Shown: piece after piece, positions 18,467 to 25,420 of the stretch | How the letters are laid out: every line of letters starts with the position of its first letter | Position numbering within the stretch: position 1 is the stretch's first letter | Assembly: GCA_043764015.1 (NCBI GenBank) | Contig: JAYUKY010000057.1 | Coordinates: 1 to 48,579 of the forward strand | DNA length: 48,579 nt | Direction: 5' to 3' | From: JANYGM01 sp043764015 | Lineage (GTDB): Bacteria > Bacteroidota > Bacteroidia > Cytophagales > Thermonemataceae | Made by a program: the position numbers and the translations under genes | Notes under the pieces: generated by a model | What the model saw: only the letters and a program-made list of their open reading frames with translations | What the model was told of the DNA's origin: nothing | The model's database searches: none

Positions 18467-18512
18467 TTGATTGATAATTAACATTTTGTATTCATTCACA
18501 ATTCACAATTAC
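18467..18512 (-). repeat. word repeat with conserved tail (AATTGTG type)
   Basis: On the minus strand: GTAATTGTGAATTGTGAATG, then AATACAAAATG and TTAATTATCAATCAA. It abuts the 3' end of the phosphatase gene. Confidence 0.65.
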
Positions 18513-19652
18513 TTACAACCTAATTCCCATCATCAGAATATCATCTCTTTGTGGACTATCTTGCCTAAAAAGCTCCAAAGCTTCTGAAAAAAAGCGTTTT
18601 TGATTTTCCATAGAGGCATTGGCGTATTTATAAATCATTTTTTGGAGGCGTGGAAGTCCAAATTTATCTCTTTTTTCATTGGGTGTATCTACAAAACCAT
18701 CACTTGTAAGGTAAAGGGCATCATTTTTTTTGAGCATAATTATCTGATTTTCAAAAGCTGCTTGCTTGAGCGTTTGAATGCCTCCAATACTTCTTCTTGC
18801 GCCTTTTAGCTGTATCATTTCGTTATCTTTGAAAATAATCAAAGGACGTTTTGCTCCACAAAAAGTAACCTTAAACTCCTTCTCTTGTGGTTCTATGCAT
18901 ATAAGTCACACGTCCATACCGTCTGTATTGCCTGTTTCTACCTGATGAAGTTCATTTTTGATGCCTTCGTGCAAAAAGCTAAGGATAAGCGCAGGGCTAT
19001 ACACGTTGGAATCTCCTACAATATTATTCAAAAGAGTGTTTGCCATCATACTCATAAAGCCCCCAGGCACACCGTGACCAGTGCAATCTACGGCAGCAAA
19101 AAAAAGTTTGTTTTCTTCTTTCAAAAACCAGTAGAAATCACCAGAAACTACATCTTTTGGCTGATAAATACAAAAATATTCTGACACATATTGTAGTATT
19201 TTTGCATCATTTGGTAGGAGTGCTTTTTGTATTTTACTTGCATACATAATGCTTTGAGTCATTTGAGCAAGTTCTGCGGAAACTGTTTTGCTTTTATTGC
19301 GTTCATCTATGTCTATTTGTAACATAGATAATGTAGGCGGAATTATTTTTGCAGGTTCTTTTATTTCTGCAACTTCTGTATTACTAATATCAGCTTTTTT
19401 TGGGTTTATTACTTGATTTATAATAGTAAAATCTTCTGAAAATGGTATAGTAATATTATAATATTGTTGAATTATTTCAGCAATATTATTACCAAAGGTT
19501 ATATCAATTAAAAAGTCATCTGTTGGGCTTTCAATATCCTTGTACGTGAAGCCTTTCTCTCTAAAAAAAGGAAGTGCTTTGGTTGTGATGCGCTGCCACG
19601 CAATAGCAGAAATATTATCATTACACCACGTTTTTACTACAATTAGTTTCAT
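18513..19652 (-). pseudogene. RsbU/SpoIIE-type PP2C phosphatase with in-frame TGA
   Basis: The frame is open for 379 codons except for TGA at codon 249 (18906-18908). Both sides are in the same frame and read through smoothly as one phosphatase. A short N-terminal domain (about 1-120) precedes the catalytic part: MYASKIQKALLPN, VSGDFYWFLKE, the metal-site loop DCTGHGVPGGFMS, then NTDGMDV-stop-LICIEPQ, and after the stop FCGAKRPL, LTSDGFVDTPN and SPQRDDILMMGIRL. All metal-binding aspartates are present, so only the stop is defective. Such enzymes dephosphorylate anti-anti-sigma factors or other regulators. It is either a fresh nonsense mutation, a sequencing error, or leaky readthrough (TGA followed by C). 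Other genes here use TGA as a normal stop. Confidence 0.8.
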
Positions 19653-19819
19653 AATACTAAATAGTTAGTCAATTTTTTATCATTCTTTGTTTATTTTAAA
19701 TTGATTTTTTAGGTGTATTTATGTCGCAAATATACATAAAATTTTTAAAATTTATCTTATAACATAAATAAATTAAGGTGCATACTTATTAACCAAAAAA
19801 GTAGCCAAATTGTTTAGGG

Positions 19820-20740
19820 TTATTGTTTAAAAATTTCTCTGCTATTATTAAAAATATTTTCTGCAAGTATTTCTAAAACCTTATGTTTGCTAAAAACTTG
19901 ATTTTCAATATTTTGTATCCAACGTATGCCTGTTACATTAGTCGTAAATATGCAATCAGCATCAAGTAAATATTTTTTCTGAAAAAATCCTTCCTCCAAA
20001 TCAATAGAAAGTTCTTTTGCATTATTGATGACTTGTTTGCGCATAATACCGCCTACACAACCAGTTTGCAGGTTTGGAGTGAAAATCTTATCATCTTTTA
20101 TCCAAAGAATATTAGCTGCAATACATTCAGAAATATTGTTTTGGTTATCTAAAAGTATCAAATCTTCTAAGTTGCGTGTTGTTTTTTCTATCCCTGCAAG
20201 TATATAGGGCAAAGAATTAAGCGTTTTATAAGAAGAGAACGAAGAAAACGAGAGCTTTATTTTATTAGAGAAAGCAATTTTGGTAATAGGATTTTCATTG
20301 AGAACTGAATAATGATTATTGCTATTACTATTATTATTTTTGATTTCGTGGGAAACAATACGTATCAAAATATGTGTATTACATTCATTTTCTGGAAATG
20401 TAGGCGTGTAGAAACCTCCATTTTTGCGCCAAAAACTAATTTTTATACGAAAGGTATGATTGTTTATATGGGGATTTTCATTATCAAAACTATCAGTATT
20501 ATTGGAGATAAGTTTTTGAATAGTTTTTTTTACAAAATCTTCTGAAAAATCATTAGTTAATTGCAAAAAAAGTGCTTGGGAAGCATTTTGTATTCGTAGA
20601 AAATGGTCAGAAAAATATAAAATTTGATTGTTTTGGACAATAATAGTTTCAAAAAAACCATCTCCATACTCAAAAGCCCTATTTATAGAGAGATTTAAGG
20701 CTTTTTCTTCCAAAAAAATATTATCAAAAAAACAGTACAT
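19820..20740 (-). CDS. class IV aminotransferase / aminodeoxychorismate lyase-like
   Basis: A 306-residue PLP enzyme of the IlvE/PabC fold. The N-terminus NRAFEYGDGFFETIIVQNNQ and FSDHFLRIQNASQALF match the family; the PLP lysine is in SSYKTLNSLPYILAGIEKT; the C-terminal substrate and cofactor part reads SECIAANILWI, TGCVGGIMRKQVI and TTNVTGIRWI. The short form with GDGFFET favours 4-amino-4-deoxychorismate lyase (folate route) over branched-chain aminotransferase, but that is a preference, not proof; no pabA or pabB is adjacent. Head-to-tail with the barrel gene 20830-21558, separated by a GAGTTGT word hairpin. Confidence 0.85.
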   Translation of the reverse strand: MYCFFDNIFLEEKALNLSINRAFEYGDGFFETIIVQNNQILYFSDHFLRIQNASQALFLQLTNDFSEDFVKKTIQKLISNNTDSFDNENPHINNHTFRIKISFWRKNGGFYTPTFPENECNTHILIRIVSHEIKNNNSNSNNHYSVLNENPITKIAFSNKIKLSFSSFSSYKTLNSLPYILAGIEKTTRNLEDLILLDNQNNISECIAANILWIKDDKIFTPNLQTGCVGGIMRKQVINNAKELSIDLEEGFFQKKYLLDADCIFTTNVTGIRWIQNIENQVFSKHKVLEILAENIFNNSREIFKQ

Positions 20741-20742
20741 TT

Positions 20743-20826
20743 TGAGTTGTGAGTTGTAAGTTGTGAGGTGTGAGGTGTGAGAAATATTGTATTTAACTCA
20801 CAACTCATAATTCACAACTCATAACT
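20743..20826. repeat. word-pair hairpin (GAGTTGTGAGTTG / CAACTCATAATTCACAACTC)
   Basis: Left arm of five degenerate GAGTTGT/GAGGTGT words, right arm of AACTCACA/AACTCATA words, with TATTGTATTT in the centre. It lies between the aminotransferase start and the barrel gene stop. Confidence 0.65.
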
Positions 20827-20829
20827 AAT

Positions 20830-21558
20830 TTATCTTCTATTTCCAGTACCTCTTCTATAACCTTTTGGACTATATCTGTTGTTGGCAATAAGTTGTGGGA
20901 ACACATAAGCCACATTCAACATCAAAGCAGTGTGATGCAAACCAATTTTTTCATTATCAAAACTCTCTGTAACAGTACTAATACCATATTGCGCTCTAAG
21001 CCCTAAACTAAAATTATAAGGCAAATCATAGCCAACTTCTAACACCCCAGAAATAGGGAATTTCGTCATATCAACGCCATAGTTCAAATCTACTTCACCA
21101 GCACGAGCTTGTGCGCTTTGTGCAGAAACCAAATAAGAAATTTGTGCGCCAGCAATTATTTTAAAATTACTATTAGCGGCTTGCCATTGTAGCAAAAGTG
21201 GCAAATCTATATAATAATAAGTATTTTGAAGGTTAGCTTTGAAAGAGTTTACTTGTACCTGCGAATACCTTACGCCTATTTCAGAAAGCTGTATTTCTGG
21301 TCTAAATGTCAGTTGTTCTGTCATTTGTAATTGTGCAAAGATACCTAATTGAAAGCCTATTTTTGGGCTAGCTTTTACTTCTTTGCCATCAGTACCAACG
21401 GCTGCCAACAAATCAGCATCAGCACCCATAATGGTAGAGCCATTTACGCCTGCTTTTATGCCAAAAATAGCTTGCGCATTGGCAAAATTAGAAGAAGAAT
21501 TTGCTAATATTACGAGCAAAAATAAAATAAATCCGAAAGAAAGGCGTTTGTTTGTCAT
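20830..21558 (-). CDS. PorT-family outer membrane beta-barrel protein
   Basis: A 242-residue protein with signal peptide MTNKRLSFGFILFLLVILAN..NFANA, then about eight amphipathic strands. The opening IFGIKAGVNGSTI is characteristic of the PorT/OmpA-like barrels of Bacteroidota, as are FQLGIFAQLQMTEQLTFRPE and a strand pair ending PYNFSLGLRAQYGI. The C-terminus lacks the classic terminal Phe and has a basic tail (YSPKGYRRGTGNRR). True PorT is a T9SS component, but many paralogues are simple barrels of unknown role, so no symbol is given. Nearby genes give no functional hint. Confidence 0.82.
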   Translation of the reverse strand: MTNKRLSFGFILFLLVILANSSSNFANAQAIFGIKAGVNGSTIMGADADLLAAVGTDGKEVKASPKIGFQLGIFAQLQMTEQLTFRPEIQLSEIGVRYSQVQVNSFKANLQNTYYYIDLPLLLQWQAANSNFKIIAGAQISYLVSAQSAQARAGEVDLNYGVDMTKFPISGVLEVGYDLPYNFSLGLRAQYGISTVTESFDNEKIGLHHTALMLNVAYVFPQLIANNRYSPKGYRRGTGNRR

Positions 21559-21831
21559 AAATTTTAAGTTTTTTATCAGTATTTGTTGAGCTATTTCGTA
21601 GCTATTTTTACAAATATCTTTACAAATATTTTGATAATATTTTTGAATATTTTTAGTTTAACACAGAATAAAACGTACTTTTGAGCTTAATTTTGATATG
21701 TTTTATATTTACTTAGGCGAACCTATCACAAAGTAAATACAATTTATGTAAAACCCGCTCAAAAATAATAAATTTTTTCTAAATTTTCATTACTTTTTAA
21801 AACTTTTTTCAACAATATAATTTTAAGTATT

Positions 21832-22128
21832 ATGTCTCCCATTCTTATACCAATAATTGCAGTATCTATTCCTTTAGTTGCCGTTTTAGGTTCGTATATT
21901 CTAAAATATAAAAAATTGATGCTTGAGCAAGGCGGACTAACCAATGAAGATAAACTCAAAATTGATAAAGTGCTCAATGAAAATCAACAACTTCGTGGGC
22001 GTGTAGAGAATTTGGAAAGTATTGTAACTACTTTTGATAAAGAACTTTTGATGCTAAAAGCCTCTGACGACAACGAAACAGAAAAAATACAAAAACAAAT
22101 TGCAGAACTTGCACAAAAACTTAAATGA
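21832..22128 (+). CDS. small membrane protein with coiled coil
   Basis: A 98-residue protein. Residues 1-23 (MSPILIPIIAVSIPLVAVLG) form one membrane helix; the rest is highly charged and helical, with heptads from about 45 to 97 (LKIDKVLNENQQLRGRVENL). This layout resembles PspB-like or LapA-like envelope proteins without clear homology to either. Codon use and lack of a competing frame support a real gene. It stands alone in a 270-bp leader region; a TACTTTTG box at 21676-21683 could be a -7 element though its -33 is poor. The end is 31 bases before a short GTGTACGGTAGC inverted repeat. Confidence 0.75.
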   Translation: MSPILIPIIAVSIPLVAVLGSYILKYKKLMLEQGGLTNEDKLKIDKVLNENQQLRGRVENLESIVTTFDKELLMLKASDDNETEKIQKQIAELAQKLK

Positions 22129-22159
22129 AGTGTGGGGTATGAAGTGAAATACAATTAAC

Positions 22160-22223
22160 TTTGCTACCGTACACATCTGGGAGAGCAGACCGCAATCTCT
22201 TTTAAACTGTGTACGGTAGCAAA
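22160..22223. repeat. GTGTACGGTAGC inverted repeat, short form
   Basis: Exact 16-bp inverted ends (TTTGCTACCGTACACA and complement) around 32 bases containing GCAGACCGCAATCTCTTTTAA. A longer 167-bp relative with the same ends lies at 25169-25335, so this looks like a deleted, MITE-like copy. Confidence 0.65.
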
Positions 22224-22323
22224 TAAATTAATTACAAATTTCATGTAGTAATATTTTTTGTAGTTTTAAAAAAGTGCCTAAAAAGTGTATCTAGACAACA
22301 AAAAACATTAGTAACAGGAATTA

Positions 22324-22704
22324 TTATCTTTCGTAAGATTTCTCTTTGTCTTTTTCAGCTTTCTCAGCTAGTTTTTCTCTTTCTTCAAGTGTTAGGCGTT
22401 TCCAAGATAGTTTTCCTTCCATAAACTCCTCAATAGCAATAAGTGTCGGTTTAGGCAAACGCTCATAAAAGCGAGAGATTTCTATTTGCTCACGGTTTTC
22501 AAAAATTTCTTCCAAATTATCCACAGGTGAAGAAAAGTCGTTTAACTTTCCTGCAAGCTCATCTTTGGTTTGTTGTGCTATTTGTCTAGCACGTTTAGAA
22601 ATAATGTTAATAGACTCATAAACATTACCTGTTTTGTTGGTAACTAGTTGCATATCACGAGTAATGATAGAGGCACTTCCTGTTACGTTGCTTTTAATAG
22701 CCAT
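22324..22704 (-). CDS. rpoZ: RNA polymerase omega-like subunit (RpoZ)
   Basis: A 126-residue Bacteroidota-type omega protein. The N-terminal part MAIKSNVTGSASIITRDMQL and NVYESINIISKRARQIAQQT contains the omega motif 'yeav.iiskRArqi'; the C-terminal half is the charged Bacteroidota extension with EGKLSWKRLTLEEREK. It assists assembly of RNA polymerase beta prime. Position directly after bamD is the usual Bacteroidota order (bamD-rpoZ-coaBC), although coaBC is not the next gene here. A repeat block separates the two genes, but the pair probably shares a transcript. Confidence 0.88.
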   Translation of the reverse strand: MAIKSNVTGSASIITRDMQLVTNKTGNVYESINIISKRARQIAQQTKDELAGKLNDFSSPVDNLEEIFENREQIEISRFYERLPKPTLIAIEEFMEGKLSWKRLTLEEREKLAEKAEKDKEKSYER

Positions 22705-22724
22705 ATTTATATAAAATTAAGAAA

Positions 22725-22858
22725 TGAATTGTGAATTGTGAATTGTGAATGAATACAAAATATTGACAATCAATTTATTGCATATCATTCGGACATTACC
22801 AAAGCATAAACTAATTATAACGCATAAAACGTAATTGATAATTCGTAATTCGTAATTG
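22725..22858. repeat. two word-repeat blocks between rpoZ and bamD
   Basis: Bases 22725-22774 are TGAATTGTGAATTGTGAATT-type words followed by the tail GAATACAAAATATTGACAAT; bases 22829-22858 are AATTCGTAATTCGTAATTGA words. Both belong to the same repeat family in two word variants, back to back. Confidence 0.65.
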
Positions 22859-22863
22859 AAAAA

Positions 22864-23733
22864 TTAGTTTGCTTTTTGTACTGGTTCTGCTTGTGTTTCT
22901 TTCTTAGGTGTTTTTTCTTGTGCTTTTTTGATGCTGGCAAGGTTTTTTACACTATTATCATACATATTATTAGCTTCTTTGAGGTACGAGCTTTTAGGAT
23001 ATTTCAATAAAAACTCCTCAAAAAAACCAATGGCTTCATTATAGCGTTCTACTTTTTTCTCATCAATACTTTTTTTAGCAAGACTGTGCGCTACTTTTAT
23101 TTTCTGAAAAGTAATTTCTTCTATATAATCAGAATCTGGGTATAGTTTCTGAAAATTCCCTAATTCCACAATAGCTGCTCTATAATTGGCACTTTGATAA
23201 CTAACTGTTTTGTAGTAGAGTATAGCTGTTGCGTATGCTTTTTGTTCTAGTTTTGCCCTACATTCTTTGATTAAGCCATTTACCTCTTCAAGTCTTGGCG
23301 TTTGCGGGTAATTATTGAGATAAGATTGCAACGCTGTAATGGCAGTCAAAGTGCTAGTTTGGTCAAGATTATAACTAGGAGAATCTTTATAAAGTGAATA
23401 AGCATACATATAATAGGCTTCTTCTACTTTTTCGCTACGAGCAAAAGTTTCTGTAAATTTTTTGAAAAAATACGAAGCCGTTTCATATTGTTTCATATAA
23501 TAAACGCAATAAGCGTTGGTAAGTTGTGCTGGTTCATACTCTGCTTTTCCTCGTAAAAGTGGCACAGCTTCTTCCAAAAGCAATGATGCTTTAGAATAAT
23601 CTTTTTTCTCATAATATTTCATAGCACCTTCATACTTTTTGATAGGGTCATTTGTTTTTTGCAAACGCCCAAATTTGCTACAAGAAGCAAGAAAAACAAC
23701 ATTCAATAATATTAAAAACAGATATTTTTGCAT
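22864..23733 (-). CDS. bamD: outer membrane assembly lipoprotein BamD
   Basis: A 289-residue TPR lipoprotein of the BAM complex that inserts beta-barrels into the outer membrane. The start MQKYLFLILLNVVFLASC gives a lipobox LASC; 18 upstream in-frame codons are leader and were dropped. TPR helices follow: KYYEKKDYSKASLLLEEAVP, AYCVYYMKQYETASYFFKKF, AYSLYKDSPSYNLDQ and PDSDYIEEITFQKIKVAHS. The C-terminal tail (EKTPKKETQAEPVQKAN) is disordered. A TATCTTTG -7-type box lies on the minus strand at 23785-23792, without a clear -33. Confidence 0.92.
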   Translation of the reverse strand: MQKYLFLILLNVVFLASCSKFGRLQKTNDPIKKYEGAMKYYEKKDYSKASLLLEEAVPLLRGKAEYEPAQLTNAYCVYYMKQYETASYFFKKFTETFARSEKVEEAYYMYAYSLYKDSPSYNLDQTSTLTAITALQSYLNNYPQTPRLEEVNGLIKECRAKLEQKAYATAILYYKTVSYQSANYRAAIVELGNFQKLYPDSDYIEEITFQKIKVAHSLAKKSIDEKKVERYNEAIGFFEEFLLKYPKSSYLKEANNMYDNSVKNLASIKKAQEKTPKKETQAEPVQKAN

Positions 23734-23871
23734 AAACAGGTATTGATTACTTTTACTAATTTTCACTTTATCTAAAAATTTGCACAAAGATACAAAAAAA
23801 ATGATAGTATTTTTTTATTTTTTATGAAAACTTATCAAAAATCATTCCAAAATAAAATAACTTTTTAACTA

Positions 23872-23897
23872 TGAATTGTGAATGAATACAAAATAGT
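23872..23897 (+). repeat. short tail-type repeat
   Basis: TGAATTGTGAATGAATACAAA followed by ATAGTT: one word plus the start of the conserved tail, 37 bases before pssA. Confidence 0.5.
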
Positions 23898-23933
23898 TAT
23901 ATTGCAAAAAAACAAAGTTATTATTAAAATTCA

Positions 23934-24656
23934 ATGGAAAAAGCAATAAAATTTATTCCTAATTTGTTCACGCTAGGCAATGTCTTGTGTGGCTGTGTAG
24001 GTATTGTAGAAATATTCAAAGGCAATCTTGTTATGGCAAGTTATTTGGTTGCAATAGCTGCAGTATTAGATTTTGCTGATGGTTTTGTGGCTCGTGCCTT
24101 AAATGCACAGTCAGAATTTGGTAAACAATTAGACTCTTTGGCTGATGCTTGTACTTTTGGTATTTTGCCTGCAATGTTGGCGTTTTCATTACTTAATCAG
24201 AGTCTGGGCTGTTGTTGGTATAGCGTTGATTGGTTGCCTTATTTAGCATTTTTGATAGCACTATTTTCTGTGATGCGTTTAGCAAAATTCAATATTGATA
24301 CACGCCAGAGTGAGTCTTTTATAGGCGTTCCTACGCCTGCAAATGCTATTTTATGGGCATCATTTCCGCTTATATTAAAGTATCACCGTGAATATACGGG
24401 TTATGTTTTAAGCCAACCAATACTTATTTTTTTGGTAATTTTGATGTCGGGTTTGCTAGTGGCAGAAATACCTTTATTTGCTTTGAAATTCAAAACTTTT
24501 GGCTGGAAAAATAACGAAATTAAATTTACTTTTTTGATAATCAGTATTTTATTATTGATATTTTTGCAATATTTGGCTATTCCTCTGATTATTTTTCTGT
24601 ACGTAGTTATGTCATTAATAGCCCCCAAACCCTCAAGCATAACGCAAGGGACTTAA
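23934..24656 (+). CDS. pssA: CDP-diacylglycerol-serine O-phosphatidyltransferase
   Basis: A 240-residue integral membrane enzyme making phosphatidylserine, precursor of phosphatidylethanolamine. The CDP-alcohol phosphotransferase motif is complete: DFADGFVARALNAQ..FGKQLDSLAD fits D-G-x2-A-R-x8-G-x3-D-x3-D. About six to seven hydrophobic segments surround it, and the N-terminus MEKAIKFIPNLFTLGNVLCG is the usual family opening. No psd gene is adjacent. A weak stem-loop of the ACTTTACGA family follows. Confidence 0.94.
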   Translation: MEKAIKFIPNLFTLGNVLCGCVGIVEIFKGNLVMASYLVAIAAVLDFADGFVARALNAQSEFGKQLDSLADACTFGILPAMLAFSLLNQSLGCCWYSVDWLPYLAFLIALFSVMRLAKFNIDTRQSESFIGVPTPANAILWASFPLILKYHREYTGYVLSQPILIFLVILMSGLLVAEIPLFALKFKTFGWKNNEIKFTFLIISILLLIFLQYLAIPLIIFLYVVMSLIAPKPSSITQGT

Positions 24657-24666
24657 ATACAGTTTG

Positions 24667-24698
24667 ACTTTACGAAAATTTGTAACTATTCGTGAAGT
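24667..24698. repeat. degenerate hairpin of the ACTTC-CGAA family
   Basis: Arms ACTTTACGA and TCGTGAAGT with a 14-base centre, right after pssA. Related to 1784-1815. Confidence 0.55.
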
Positions 24699-24724
24699 TA
24701 AAAAATACATCACATATCAAAAAC

Positions 24725-25135
24725 ATGTTTACAAACGTAGAACACATAGGCATTGCCGTAAAAGATATAGCTTTTTCTAATGCTATCTTTGCCTCTCTTT
24801 TTAATCAACAACCCTACAAAGCTGAAATAGTTGCTTCTGAAAGCGTGATGACTTCTTTTTTTAAGATAGGAAACACCAAAATAGAACTTTTGCAAGCTAC
24901 AAGTGAGCATAGTGCCATAGCAAAATTTATAGAAAAAAAAGGAGAAGGAATGCACCATATTGCTTACGAAGTAGAGGATATAGTAACAGAAATGGCACGC
25001 CTAAACGAGGAAGGTTTTGTACTTTTATCAGAAACCCCCAAACGTGGCGCAGATAACAAATTAGTCTGTTTTCTTCACCCAAAATCAACTGGTGGCGTTT
25101 TGATAGAACTTTGCCAAGAAATAAAAGAAGTGTAA
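24725..25135 (+). CDS. mce: methylmalonyl-CoA epimerase
   Basis: A 136-residue VOC-fold metalloenzyme that interconverts R- and S-methylmalonyl-CoA in propionate and branched-chain degradation. It starts at MFTNVEHIGIAVKDI; eleven upstream open codons are repeat-derived. Metal ligands seen: His8 in VEHIGIAV, Glu in FFKIGNTKIELLQ, His in GEGMHHIAYEV, and Glu in VLIELCQE at the end; KRGADNKLVCFLHPKSTGGV is diagnostic. The mutase genes are elsewhere. The 285-bp gap after it contains the 167-bp inverted-repeat element and nothing else. Confidence 0.94.
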   Translation: MFTNVEHIGIAVKDIAFSNAIFASLFNQQPYKAEIVASESVMTSFFKIGNTKIELLQATSEHSAIAKFIEKKGEGMHHIAYEVEDIVTEMARLNEEGFVLLSETPKRGADNKLVCFLHPKSTGGVLIELCQEIKEV

Positions 25136-25168
25136 AAATTGTGAATTATAAGTTTTTATTGACTGCTA

Positions 25169-25335
25169 TTTTGCTGCTGTACACAGTTTTTATTGTTGGT
25201 CTGTACCGTAGTGAAACGGAGGTCTGCCCAATAATAAAAACTGTAATTTCATTTTAAAAAGGGATTATGGTCAGACCTGCGTTGCTCTACGGTGCAGACC
25301 ATAATCTCTTTTTAAAATTGTGTACGGTAGCAAAA
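25169..25335. mobile_element. GTGTACGGTAGC inverted-repeat element, long form
   Basis: Ends are 17-bp inverted repeats differing at two bases. Internally a second pair faces each other: GGTCTGTACCGTAG near 25198 and CTACGGTGCAGACC near 25287. The right part (GCAGACCATAATCTCTTTTT then TAAAATTG) matches the short copy at 22160-22223. No coding potential; MITE-like. Confidence 0.6.
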
Positions 25336-25420
25336 TTCAACTATTTATAAAAATTTGGTAATCAAAATTTTAACTAATTTTAAATGTATAAATAATACAG
25401 CCTTAGCACCTACCTCTTAT

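Noticed and set aside
18906..18908. Selenocysteine at the TGA in the phosphatase
   Set aside because: No SECIS-like hairpin follows, no selA/selB/selC is in the window, and phosphatases of this type have no such residue at this site.
18513..19652. Frameshift in the phosphatase gene
   Set aside because: Both halves are in the same frame; only the TGA interrupts it.
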